A DNA stretch of 13,028 nt from Candidatus Aenigmatarchaeota archaeon (GCA_020343575.1 CP070801.1:299974-313001); one strand, 5' to 3'; numbered from the stretch's first letter, positions 6,912-12,952 are shown. The notes: generated by a model from the sequence alone, not told the origin. Numbers and translations: made by a program.

Positions 6912-6938
6912 AATCAAAATTAAATTTTGGAGGAGTAA

Positions 6939-7088
6939 ATGAATTTTAAAAAGATTAATGTATCAAAAAAGGCAATTTTTATTGGTATTTCTACATTCTC
7001 TGCACTGGCAACAACGGTGTTTGGCTTTTTTCTCAGAAAGAGAACCAAAAAGAAATCAAAGGGTCCAAACTACGCAGCGGGTCTTTAG
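6939..7088 (+). CDS. 49-residue single-span membrane protein
   Basis: ATG at 6939 follows a strong GGAGGAG site, 27 bases after the acyl-CoA dehydrogenase stop. The product begins MNFKKINVSKK, has one hydrophobic segment at about residues 12-32 (AIFIGISTFSALATTVFGFF) and ends with a basic tail (RKRTKKKSKG). The charge pattern fits a small inner-membrane protein with basic residues on both sides of the span. I do not recognise a family. Its position and spacing suggest cotranscription with the dehydrogenase. Confidence 0.55.
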   Translation: MNFKKINVSKKAIFIGISTFSALATTVFGFFLRKRTKKKSKGPNYAAGL

Positions 7089-7099
7089 GGAGGCTTGAA

Positions 7100-7363
7100 A
7101 TGAAAAGGCTAGCATTAAGTTATTTTTTAGCCATATTCTTACATCTCTCTTTCCTGTTCTCAGTGGGTATTATGTTCCTTTTCATCCATTTCTTTACTGA
7201 AGGACTTAAAAGAATGTCAAATACTGGTAGCGTATTTTGGTCGTTTGATTTTCCGTCTGTTTTGCTGGGGATTGAGATATCCATATTCGCTGCGTATCTA
7301 TATACTAAAAAATGGATACTTTGGGTAAAAAAGAAGACTGGCATTAAACTGAGTTTGGAGTAA
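7100..7363 (+). CDS. 87-residue two-span membrane protein
   Basis: The ATG at 7100 is preceded by GGGAGG and lies 11 bases after the 49-residue gene. Two hydrophobic segments are visible: about residues 5-33 (SYFLAIFLHLSFLFSVGIMF) and 50-68 (FPSVLLGIEISIFAAYLY). The C-terminal tail WVKKKTGIKLSLE is basic. It has no conserved motif I can name. Tight spacing with its neighbours supports a small operon of membrane proteins. Confidence 0.55.
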   Translation: MKRLALSYFLAIFLHLSFLFSVGIMFLFIHFFTEGLKRMSNTGSVFWSFDFPSVLLGIEISIFAAYLYTKKWILWVKKKTGIKLSLE

Positions 7364-7400
7364 AGGGTTATCAACAAATAAATTAAAAAGGGGGTGAGAA

Positions 7401-7607
7401 GTGAAAGAGCTTCTATCTAATCCGCATTTCTATGTAGCGATGTTATTTGTGAGTGCGCTTACTATGTGCATGGTTTCTGGAGTAATAGAAAACCGTAGGG
7501 AGCCCAAGAGGTTTGCCAATATCTTGAATTGGATAAGTACTTTTGCATTTTTAGGTATAGGCGTAATCTACGCACTCGGGGCCTTAGCTGGGTGGTGGAA
7601 ATGGTGA
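7401..7607 (+). CDS. 68-residue two-span membrane protein, GTG start
   Basis: The start is GTG at 7401 behind GGGGGTGAGAA. The product MKELLSNPHFYVAML... has hydrophobic segments at about residues 10-28 and 44-65, separated by a charged loop (ENRREPKR), and ends WWKW. It looks like a hairpin membrane protein. The family is not recognised. It is the last well-supported gene of the dehydrogenase block. Confidence 0.55.
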   Translation: MKELLSNPHFYVAMLFVSALTMCMVSGVIENRREPKRFANILNWISTFAFLGIGVIYALGALAGWWKW

Positions 7608-7765
7608 CGCATGTTTCCGCAAAGGGAACCCATGCAGGAGATGAAAAATGCATCGCTGTGGTTTTAATTGAAGGGGGGACGCATTATCAGATCGAAATGC
7701 GCCCTTTTCTTTTGTTTGTCAAGTTAAAGGGATATAAAATAGCGGAGTGGACTGAATACGAATAA
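7601..7765 (+). CDS. Possible 54-residue protein, doubtful
   Basis: An in-frame ATG at 7601 overlaps the end of the 68-residue gene by 7 bases and has GGTGG just upstream. The product would run MVTHVSAKGTHAGDEKC... to WTEYE, mixed hydrophilic and beta-like with no family resemblance. A terminator-like hairpin with a T-run sits inside the frame at 7671-7712, which argues against it. It is either a small gene interrupted by an attenuator or not a gene. Confidence 0.25.
   Translation: MVTHVSAKGTHAGDEKCIAVVLIEGGTHYQIEMRPFLLFVKLKGYKIAEWTEYE
7671..7712 (+). terminator. Intrinsic-type terminator hairpin with T-rich tail
   Basis: GGG-A-CGCATT at 7676-7685 pairs with AATGCG-CCC at 7696-7704 (nine pairs, one bulged A), with a 10-base loop and then CTTTTCTTTTG. 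The A/G run before the stem can also pair with the following T-run. This is the bacterial rho-independent form, 60-100 bases after the 68-residue gene, and fits the end of the acyl-CoA dehydrogenase block. Confidence 0.5.
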
Positions 7766-7770
7766 GGGAG

Positions 7771-7788
7771 GTTTATAAATATTTAAAC
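7771..7788 (+). promoter_or_regulatory. TATA box region before rpo7
   Basis: TTTATAAATATTTAAA at about 7773-7787 is a strong archaeal TATA-like stretch, placing a transcription start near 7805 and a leader of about 50 bases before the GTG of rpo7 at 7858. It marks the return to archaeal-looking signals after the acquired block. Confidence 0.45.
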
Positions 7789-7857
7789 ACACATAATCAA
7801 TATCTTTAATTAAGCTGATAACTGATTATCGAAGATTAACGACATAAAGGTGAGAAT

Positions 7858-8451
7858 GTGTACAAGATAGTCACGGTGCATGACAAGGTAAGGGTTCCAC
7901 CGAAGATGTTCGGTTCGAATAGAGAGGATGCTATCAAGAAGAGTCTTGAGGAGAGGTGGGAAGGCCTGATCGACAAGAGGTTGGGTGTGATTCTGTCAGT
8001 TATATCTGTGGGGGATGTTGGTGAAGGAAACATCCTTCCAGGCGACGGAGCGATATACTATCCCGCGGACTTCGGTCTCCTTGTATACCACCCCGAGATG
8101 CACGAACTTGTAAAGGGATATGTGATAGACGTCACTGAGTTTGGGATCTTCATAAGGGTGGGCCCTGTTGACGGCATGGTTCACGTTTCCCAGATAATGG
8201 ACGACTTTGTTTCTTACGACCCTAAGAATGCGGTTTTCACAGGAAGGGACAGTAAAAGGATACTGAAAGAGAAGGATCTGGTGAGGGCAAGGGTCATATC
8301 AATATCAATGGGAGCCAGCCAGTACAAGATCGGACTCACTACAAGGCAGCCAGGATTAGGCGTGTTAACATGGTTTGAAAGGGAGAAGAGAAAGGCTGGA
8401 TCAAAGAAGACTGAAAAGGTTGAAAAACCGAAACCTAAAAAGAAGAATTGA
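7858..8451 (+). CDS. rpo7: DNA-directed RNA polymerase subunit Rpo7 (RpoE')
   Basis: This 197-residue subunit forms the stalk of archaeal RNA polymerase with Rpo4 and binds the nascent RNA. The N-terminal RNP-like domain is residues 1-80 (MYKIVTVHDKVRVPPKMFG and the GDGAIYYPADF turn). An S1/OB domain follows from about 82 (GYVIDVTEFGIFIRVGPVDGMVHVSQ...), ending in a Lys-rich tail (KPKPKKKN). The start is GTG at 7858 behind AGGTGAGA; the overlapping ATG at 7856 is out of frame. All 12 Arg codons are AGA/AGG, typical of the core genome here. It heads the rpo7-spt4-rps24e operon; spt4 begins 10 bases after its stop. Confidence 0.95.
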   Translation: MYKIVTVHDKVRVPPKMFGSNREDAIKKSLEERWEGLIDKRLGVILSVISVGDVGEGNILPGDGAIYYPADFGLLVYHPEMHELVKGYVIDVTEFGIFIRVGPVDGMVHVSQIMDDFVSYDPKNAVFTGRDSKRILKEKDLVRARVISISMGASQYKIGLTTRQPGLGVLTWFEREKRKAGSKKTEKVEKPKPKKKN

Positions 8452-8461
8452 TTGGTGGATT

Positions 8462-8653
8462 ATGGCTGTAAAGGATAAGGTTTGTAGGAACTGCAAGAGA
8501 TTTGTTGAGGGGTCGAAATGCCCCCTGTGCAACCAGTCCAATTTCTCAAGAAGCTGGAAGGGGATCGTTTTTATAAACGATCCAAATGGTTCTGAGATTG
8601 CGCAGCTCCTGAATATAACGGCTCCCGGTAAGTATTGTCTGTGGGTGAAATGA
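8462..8653 (+). CDS. spt4: Transcription elongation factor Spt4 (RpoE'')
   Basis: This 63-residue zinc-ribbon protein pairs with Spt5 (NusG-like) to keep RNA polymerase processive. Cys8, Cys11, Cys20 and Cys23 (CRNC, CPLC) are the zinc ligands, followed by WKGIVFINDPNGSEIAQLL, the typical archaeal Spt4 core. The ATG at 8462 with GGTGG upstream is chosen over the much longer open frame, which overlaps rpo7 and carries no Spt4 sequence. Its TGA overlaps the ATG of rps24e. Confidence 0.93.
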   Translation: MAVKDKVCRNCKRFVEGSKCPLCNQSNFSRSWKGIVFINDPNGSEIAQLLNITAPGKYCLWVK

Positions 8654-9108
8654 TGAAGATGGAAATTCTTGACAGAAAGAAAAACCCTCTTATGAAGAGG
8701 GAGGAGATTGTGTTCAGTGTAGACCATGGTGGGAAAGCTACTCCTGCAAGAAAGGATTTGCTTAAGGAGATTTCCGGGAAACTGAAGGTTAAAGAGGATC
8801 TCCTGATAATAGACAAGATATTCAGCGCCACTGGAAAATCCCAGTCAAACCTCAAGATTCTCGTCTACAAGAAAAAGGACGACATTCCCAAAGGAAAGCT
8901 CGAAAAGATGAAGGCTAGAATGGAAAAGAAGAAGGGAAAAAAGCCTAAAGAGGAAGCAAAGCCTGTGGAAGAAGTGAAACCGGCGGAAAAGAAGGCTGAG
9001 GCTGAAGAGGAAAAACCTGAGGAAGTAAAAACAGAGGAGAAGGCTGAAGAGCCTGAGAAGGAAGAAAAAGTAGAGGAGAAGGCTGAGGAAGAAAAGAAGG
9101 GAGAATAA
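8650..9108 (+). CDS. rps24e: Small-subunit ribosomal protein S24e with long acidic/basic tail
   Basis: ATGA overlap with spt4 favours the ATG at 8650 (152 residues), but ATGs at 8653 and 8659 are also possible; the family consensus begins near MEILDRKKNPL, the 8659 start. The S24e core covers about 95 residues: NPLMKREEIVF, GKATPARKDLL, then LLIIDKIFSATGKSQSNLKILVY, which binds the 30S body. After it comes a tail of about 65 residues made almost wholly of Lys, Glu, Ala and Pro, which ordinary S24e lacks. The antisense frames over this tail are composition artefacts. Translation is probably coupled to spt4 through the overlap. Confidence 0.92.
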   Translation: MMKMEILDRKKNPLMKREEIVFSVDHGGKATPARKDLLKEISGKLKVKEDLLIIDKIFSATGKSQSNLKILVYKKKDDIPKGKLEKMKARMEKKKGKKPKEEAKPVEEVKPAEKKAEAEEEKPEEVKTEEKAEEPEKEEKVEEKAEEEKKGE

Positions 9109-9110
9109 AG

Positions 9111-9147
9111 AATATAAACTTATATAAAAAATAATCAAGGGTGAAAA
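9111..9147 (+). promoter_or_regulatory. Promoter and ribosome site of rps27ae
   Basis: AATATAAACT at 9111-9120, followed by a second AT-rich stretch (TATATAAAAA), lies 29-38 bases before the ATG at 9149. GGGTGAAA at 9139-9146 is the ribosome site. rps27ae can therefore be transcribed apart from rpo7-spt4-rps24e, with a very short leader. Confidence 0.45.
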
Positions 9148-9148
9148 C

Positions 9149-9379
9149 ATGGGCGGACAAGAAGGCGGAAAGAAGGAAGTGAAGAGGAGAGATAGAAAGG
9201 CTAGAAAGGGGAGGAAACATGAATCCGTCGGTCCCAAGAAAATCTACGCCCTAAAAGGAAGTGAGCTGGGAAGGAACAAAAACCCATGTCCCAGATGTGG
9301 TCCAGGAACATGGCTTGCTGCACACACTGGAAGATCTTACTGCGGAAAGTGTGGCTACACTGTTTTTGAGAAGAAATGA
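9149..9379 (+). CDS. rps27ae: Small-subunit ribosomal protein S27ae
   Basis: This 76-residue zinc-ribbon ribosomal protein corresponds to the C-terminal, post-ubiquitin half of eukaryotic S27a. The zinc ligands are Cys47, Cys50 (CPRCGPG), Cys65 and Cys68 (CGKCGY). KIYALKGSELGRNKNPCPRCG is the family core. The first 28 residues are an extra Lys/Arg-rich arm (KKEVKRRDRKARKGRKH), longer than the short N-terminus of most archaeal homologues. The gene follows rps24e, as in many archaea, and converges on the KH gene, leaving only 7 bases between stops. Confidence 0.93.
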   Translation: MGGQEGGKKEVKRRDRKARKGRKHESVGPKKIYALKGSELGRNKNPCPRCGPGTWLAAHTGRSYCGKCGYTVFEKK

Positions 9380-9386
9380 TTACTGT

Positions 9387-9875
9387 TTAGGGTTTCTTAG
9401 CATATTCTAGTCTCTTGTACACATACCCGTGTGATCTGCCTTCCAGAATCTGCTCTATCGCCCTTGTTGCAGCCTCCAGTCCTGATGATTTTCCTATAAC
9501 CGAAACCGTCTTTCCGTAAACAGAGATTAATGCTCCGGTGCACTGCTCTATTTTCCTCCTGGTCTTGCCCTGTCTGCCGATAACCCTTGCGAAGAGTCTT
9601 TTTATGGTGTTGGGACTCTCTCCAGAAAGACTTATAACATTAAGCTGATAGTCATCATCCAAAAGCATGAACGCCTTCTCTGGGGAGAACCCTCTACCTA
9701 TTGCTTTAACAATCTGCTGGGCCTTTAGAGCATTAAGACTTTCCCCTTCTATGCTAACATCAAGTTCAATGATTATCTTTGTTTTTGTTTTCTCTTCCAG
9801 GAGCTTCTTGACACTTCCTTCCTTCCCTATCAGTATGCTTTTCCTCTCCTCGGGTATCATTACGGTTACAATCAT
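9387..9875 (-). CDS. KH-domain RNA-binding protein (Dim2/Krr1/Pno1-like)
   Basis: The start is the ATG whose complement is at 9873-9875, overlapping the upstream stop as ATGA. The 10 extra residues in the longer frame (MRKLPGLWFS) come from overlap with the preceding gene. The 162 residues hold two KH domains with GxxG loops at 17-20 (GKEG) and 100-103 (GRQG). RVIGRQGKTRRKIEQCTGA and the final GRSHGYVYKRLE match the archaeal Dim2/Krr1-like family. In archaea and eukaryotes that family binds the 3' end of small-subunit rRNA during maturation. Operon position behind eIF1A agrees with a role in translation or ribosome assembly. Confidence 0.88.
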   Translation of the reverse strand: MIVTVMIPEERKSILIGKEGSVKKLLEEKTKTKIIIELDVSIEGESLNALKAQQIVKAIGRGFSPEKAFMLLDDDYQLNVISLSGESPNTIKRLFARVIGRQGKTRRKIEQCTGALISVYGKTVSVIGKSSGLEAATRAIEQILEGRSHGYVYKRLEYAKKP

Positions 9876-10144
9876 AGAAAACCACAGTCCTGGCAGCTTT
9901 CGCACTCAAGAACATTCAGGCAACTCTTCTTCACAACAACACCATTCTCCCTGAGTTCCAGTTCAATTCCCCAGTTCTCTGAAAGCGTTCCAACCTGCTG
10001 ACACGTCAGTGCTCCCCAGGTATTGCAGAAATCCCCTGCCTCTGGTACGTCATGGGTGATTAAAAATATGTACACCATAGAGAAGGATAACACTATCAAA
10101 ACGATAAGTACAATTATTAGCAAAAACAATCTTTTTCTTCCCAT
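9872..10144 (-). CDS. 90-residue Cys-rich membrane-anchored protein, unknown
   Basis: The gene starts 5 bases after the eIF1A stop and ends overlapping the KH gene (ATGA), so it is translated within that operon. Residues 1-6 are basic (MGRKRL); a single hydrophobic anchor spans about 6-30 (LFLLIIVLIVLIVLSFSMVY). The remaining 60 residues lie outside by the positive-inside rule. They contain six Cys: 40, 48, 75, 80, 83 and 86 (C-x4-C-x2-C-x2-C at the end). The Cys may form disulfides or bind metal. I know no family for it. A membrane protein between two translation genes is odd and may reflect chance gene order. Confidence 0.7.
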   Translation of the reverse strand: MGRKRLFLLIIVLIVLIVLSFSMVYIFLITHDVPEAGDFCNTWGALTCQQVGTLSENWGIELELRENGVVVKKSCLNVLECESCQDCGFL

Positions 10145-10149
10145 TTAAA

Positions 10150-10431
10150 TCATTTGACGTGGCCCTTGCTTCTTAGCCAGTTTGCCTGGGTTCTTGTGTA
10201 TATCCAGACTATGTCCCCCTTTTCGTTGGGTTCAATATCCCATGGTTTGACTATAACTAGATCTCCAACCCGGATCCTTAACCTTCTTCTGAACCTACCA
10301 GGCATTCTGCAAATCCTTACGTTACCGTCCTTGCATGAAACCCTGAATCTGCTTGCTCCCAGCAACTCCTCTATCTCCCCTATAGTTTCATTGCCTCTCG
10401 GGAGCCTTACCCTTGTTATTTCCTCTTCCAT
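10150..10431 (-). CDS. eif1A: Translation initiation factor eIF1A
   Basis: This 93-residue factor (aIF1A, homologue of bacterial IF1) binds the ribosomal A site and promotes start-codon selection. The OB fold is clear: EEITRVRLPRGNETIGEI, RFRVSCKDGNVRICRMPG, RFRRRLRIRVGDLVIVKPWD, then GDIVWIYTRTQANWLRSKG. The start is the ATG with complement at 10429-10431; the TTG at 10443 adds four residues and has no ribosome site. There is no Shine-Dalgarno sequence, and the TATA box lies 31-39 bases upstream, so the mRNA is probably nearly leaderless. It leads the eIF1A-membrane protein-KH operon. Confidence 0.94.
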   Translation of the reverse strand: MEEEITRVRLPRGNETIGEIEELLGASRFRVSCKDGNVRICRMPGRFRRRLRIRVGDLVIVKPWDIEPNEKGDIVWIYTRTQANWLRSKGHVK

Positions 10432-10458
10432 CCGAATACCCAATAAATAATGGTTTTA

Positions 10459-10471
10459 AGAATATAAAATT
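10459..10471 (-). promoter_or_regulatory. TATA box of the eIF1A operon
   Basis: Read on the minus strand, ATTTTATATTC at about 10460-10470 is a TATA-like box. Standard archaeal spacing places transcription start near 10440, about 9 bases before the ATG, in agreement with the missing ribosome site. Confidence 0.45.
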
Positions 10472-10505
10472 TTTCGACAATCCTTGTATTTAAACCTAAA
10501 AGAAT

Positions 10506-10679
10506 CTAAATTCTATTAAATCTAAACTTTATTAAATGTTGTTTTTCGCATTTTTTACAAATGATTCTACATTCAGCTGTAACATCCAAGAGTCTACAAT
10601 TTTTTAAAGCAGTTTTCGGTCTCATCATACACCTGATTTGCATGACATTACCACAATTACCACATTTGATTTTCTCCAT
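10506..10679 (-). CDS. 57-residue zinc-ribbon protein
   Basis: This short gene fills what otherwise looks like a 330-base gap. ATG (complement 10677-10679) is preceded at 7 bases by GAGGAGG, one of the best ribosome sites in the window, and the frame runs to TAG at 10506. The product begins MEKIKCGNCGN and ends KKCEKQHLIKFRFNRI. CxxC pairs at Cys6/Cys9 and Cys41/Cys44 suit a zinc ribbon; extra Cys are at 17, 28 and 37. The layout (short basic protein, CGNCG near the start, CKKC near the end) recalls the phage Mu Com family of zinc-binding translational regulators, but this is likeness of pattern only. It may bind nucleic acid. It lies alone between eIF1A and the GATase-like gene. Confidence 0.7.
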   Translation of the reverse strand: MEKIKCGNCGNVMQIRCMMRPKTALKNCRLLDVTAECRIICKKCEKQHLIKFRFNRI

Positions 10680-10685
10680 TCCCTT

Positions 10686-10717
10686 TCCTCCTCAAAACCA
10701 ATTCCTGTTTTATAATT
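10686..10717 (-). promoter_or_regulatory. Promoter and ribosome site of zinc-ribbon gene
   Basis: On the minus strand, AATTATAAAAC near 10707-10717 is TATA-like, with a second candidate (ATTTTAAAAC) at about 10726-10735. The ribosome site GAGGAGG is at 10687-10693. The upstream candidate leaves more room for a leader that includes the ribosome site. Confidence 0.35.
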
Positions 10718-10777
10718 CTAGCAAGGTTTTAAAATCTTTGCGCTTAAACCCAAAATTCCGTTTTCTTCTCTTCCATG

Positions 10778-11812
10778 CTAATACAAATAGCCCAGGGTCA
10801 TCTCTATCTCAATGGGCTGGTACATATTTTGGTTTAGGACCTTGAAGAAGGAGAATTTTGAGATTTCGGTTTGTATGTCGCTCTCCACCAAATCAAATTC
10901 ATTTCCCGCTGCCCACAAAATCAGTGATTTTATAAGAACCCTTTCGTCTTCCTCAAGGGAACCGAGTCCAGAAAGCCATGCTGTTCTTCCGGCTCCCCCA
11001 GATACACCGTAATTTATTATGCAGGCCGGAACCCCGGAGTTCTCCTGTATCATGGCTATCCTCTTTGTATTATTGTCTCTCTGCCAAACCCTCTCACCTG
11101 ATGAGAGAAAGTTCTGGAAATAGTGTGGATCTGGGTAGGTCTGTCCGCTTGAATTCGGTATGTGGTGGAAGTATTTATAGATGGTGTAGGATTCTGGGGT
11201 ACCGGTAGATGATGAGAAGGATATGTTGTTGCTGCTTGGGCTCAGGGAATTATTCCATACTAGACCAAATATGTCTGTCTGGACAGAATCTATGTCACCA
11301 GAAGTCAGATCCCTTACCTCCACCATCCCCATACCCTCTTCAAGGTAATTCAGGATCTCGGGTCTGTGAGCACCGACATCATAGTCCCAAAGAAATATCA
11401 CATCATGCTTGTGGGGAAAGCTGATGTTGGAAGGTAGTATTCTCGAGACATTGAATCTTATGTTCTCTCCGTTCAGGTTGAGGTTGGTTAGAATGTTCTG
11501 AAGGGTGGTCATCTCCGAGGAGCTACAGATGCACCCAACAGATATGTCTGCTGGGGGAACTCCCCTGATCTTAACACTGAACTGTATGTTTGTTTTGTTC
11601 AATATCTGTTTTATCTCGTTTTGAACCTCTGTTGGGTCCAGCCAGTTCACCCCATTCTCATCCAGCGTAAAGAGCATGTCCCAGCCCATTAAAGAAATCT
11701 TGCTTCTAGGCCAGTCAGTCTCCATTCTTGGTATGTAGGTGAATTGAAAAAGTGCGATAAACATGACCAGTGCAACAATAACTATTTCAAATATGTGGAT
11801 GATACCCTTCAT
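10778..11812 (-). CDS. Membrane-anchored extracellular protein with GATase/ThuA-like domain
   Basis: The 344-residue product begins MKGIIHIFEIVIVALVMFI, a hydrophobic anchor preceded by KG. A Glu lies six residues after that Gly, close to, but not exactly, the archaeal prepilin pattern. The rest is extracytoplasmic, with many N-x-S/T sites. Residues 130-185 (HDVIFLWDYDVGAHRPEILNYLEEG...) and 265-305 (GVPACIINYGVSGGAGRTAW..., then LEEDERVLIKSLILWAAGN) resemble the class I glutamine amidotransferase-like/ThuA fold found in surface proteins. No Cys-His-Glu catalytic triad is evident, so a non-enzymatic role is likely. It starts 30 bases after truD. No ribosome site precedes the ATG, and a TATA-like box lies about 26 bases upstream, so the mRNA may be leaderless. 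Confidence 0.7.
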   Translation of the reverse strand: MKGIIHIFEIVIVALVMFIALFQFTYIPRMETDWPRSKISLMGWDMLFTLDENGVNWLDPTEVQNEIKQILNKTNIQFSVKIRGVPPADISVGCICSSSEMTTLQNILTNLNLNGENIRFNVSRILPSNISFPHKHDVIFLWDYDVGAHRPEILNYLEEGMGMVEVRDLTSGDIDSVQTDIFGLVWNNSLSPSSNNISFSSSTGTPESYTIYKYFHHIPNSSGQTYPDPHYFQNFLSSGERVWQRDNNTKRIAMIQENSGVPACIINYGVSGGAGRTAWLSGLGSLEEDERVLIKSLILWAAGNEFDLVESDIQTEISKFSFFKVLNQNMYQPIEIEMTLGYLY

Positions 11813-11833
11813 AATTAGATATGTGTCCAGCGG

Positions 11834-11846
11834 ATTAATAAATTAC
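11834..11846 (-). promoter_or_regulatory. TATA-like box giving a leaderless start
   Basis: TAATTTATTAATC, read on the minus strand at about 11834-11846, overlaps the stop of truD and lies about 26 bases before the ATG of the GATase-like gene. That spacing and the missing Shine-Dalgarno sequence point to transcription starting at or beside the ATG. Confidence 0.35.
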
Positions 11847-12904
11847 AAGTCCTTCTTCATAATCTCTCTCAGAACAGTTGTTGCAAAGGCTCCCTTCGGG
11901 AGGAAGAATTTCACTACCAGCCCGTCTTCTACCCCCCTTAGTTCCAGATCAGAAACCATAACCCTCCCGAGCCGCCTGGTCCCGTTGGCCCCTGCACTTG
12001 AAAGCTTCTCAATGGTTATTCCGAACTCCTTAAGAACCTCTGCTTCCATCTCACCTGATGGACCAGTGGCTTCCATCATGTTTGATCCATAAATTGGGGC
12101 TGTGAAGCTTATCTCCTTCTCCTCATACCGGGACTGCTCTGCTGCCGGATCTTCCACCTCGAAGAGTCCTCCTGTGTCATACTTCTTTGCAACGTCCCCC
12201 CTGAGAATCTTGTCAAAGAGTTTGGATTCAAGTCTCTTAGCCAGGTACCGGTTACACAGGTAACTCTGATAACTGGATATCAGGAGACGACGCAGCCACT
12301 TGTCATCCACACTGTAATTTCCCTGTATGATCTCGAATCCCTTGCTGACATTTTCACCGTTAAGACCGAACCTCTGGGGACCATAGAAGTTAGGCAACCC
12401 CTTCTCCTTAATTCGATCTGCAATCACCCTTGCCCTTTCCAAAGCCACTATGAGTTCGTCCTTGAGGTTTGTGATCTTGATTGTGAAACGGTTTCCAAGC
12501 AGATGCCCTGCCCTTAGTTTGTTGGTATGCATCTGTAACCAGTTAACAGTAACGGGCAGGTTTTCAGTTATCTTTTCCTCAACATCTTCCAGGGATTCAC
12601 TTTCCATTTTGCCTATCCCAACACTGAAGGTTTGTGTTGCCCTTGCGTACTTGTCCTTCATGCCAGCGCAACCAACCCCTTCCACTTCAACATCGAAAAC
12701 CTCAGCCAGCTTCTCCTGAATCTCCCTGGTGGTCATTCCCTCCCTGGTGATGTTAACATAGAGATGCTCTCCCTCACCACTCGGCTCGTACAGGGGAACC
12801 TCCTCTACTATGAAATGATCGTTCCTTTCCCGGATTTTTCCATCAACACCAGGAAGATCCTGGGTTACGTATGGGAGTTCCATCCTGAACTTTTCACTTG
12901 CCAT
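11843..12904 (-). CDS. truD: tRNA pseudouridine(13) synthase TruD
   Basis: TruD/Pus7 converts uridine 13 of certain tRNAs to pseudouridine. At 353 residues it has the length of a compact archaeal TruD. The catalytic motif is GCAGMKDKYARATQ at about residues 78-91, with Asp84 as nucleophile. NFYGPQRFG at 172-180 is the second hallmark, and the early DFIVEE-like strand (here HFIVEEVPLY) is typical. The TRUD insertion domain follows residue 180. The ATG (complement 12902-12904) is preceded by AGGAT, 6 bases away. The gene is followed by the GATase-like membrane protein, an association that seems positional only. Confidence 0.93.
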   Translation of the reverse strand: MASEKFRMELPYVTQDLPGVDGKIRERNDHFIVEEVPLYEPSGEGEHLYVNITREGMTTREIQEKLAEVFDVEVEGVGCAGMKDKYARATQTFSVGIGKMESESLEDVEEKITENLPVTVNWLQMHTNKLRAGHLLGNRFTIKITNLKDELIVALERARVIADRIKEKGLPNFYGPQRFGLNGENVSKGFEIIQGNYSVDDKWLRRLLISSYQSYLCNRYLAKRLESKLFDKILRGDVAKKYDTGGLFEVEDPAAEQSRYEEKEISFTAPIYGSNMMEATGPSGEMEAEVLKEFGITIEKLSSAGANGTRRLGRVMVSDLELRGVEDGLVVKFFLPKGAFATTVLREIMKKDL

Positions 12905-12929
12905 GTTAATCCTAGAAATATTCTCGAAA

Positions 12930-12941
12930 TGTTATAAATAT
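12930..12941 (-). promoter_or_regulatory. TATA box of truD
   Basis: On the minus strand GATATTTATAAC at 12931-12942 is a good TATA-like box about 30 bases before the ATG at 12904. It leaves a leader just long enough for the AGGAT ribosome site. Confidence 0.45.
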
Positions 12942-12952
12942 CTCAAAAACAA

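Noticed and set aside
8375..8461. N-terminal extension of the Spt4 frame
   Set aside because: It overlaps rpo7 in another frame and gives a Lys/Arg-rich stretch unrelated to Spt4; the ATG at 8462 has a ribosome site.
8845..9237. Two long minus-strand frames rich in Phe, Leu and Ser
   Set aside because: They are antisense to the Lys/Glu tail of S24e; such purine-rich coding DNA lacks stops on the other strand. The apparent membrane segments are artefacts.
10561..10845. 94-residue plus-strand frame
   Set aside because: It is antisense to the zinc-ribbon gene, which has a far better ribosome site and conserved-type Cys pairs.
12450..12937. Plus-strand frames opposite truD
   Set aside because: They are shadows of truD with no ribosome site or recognisable domain.
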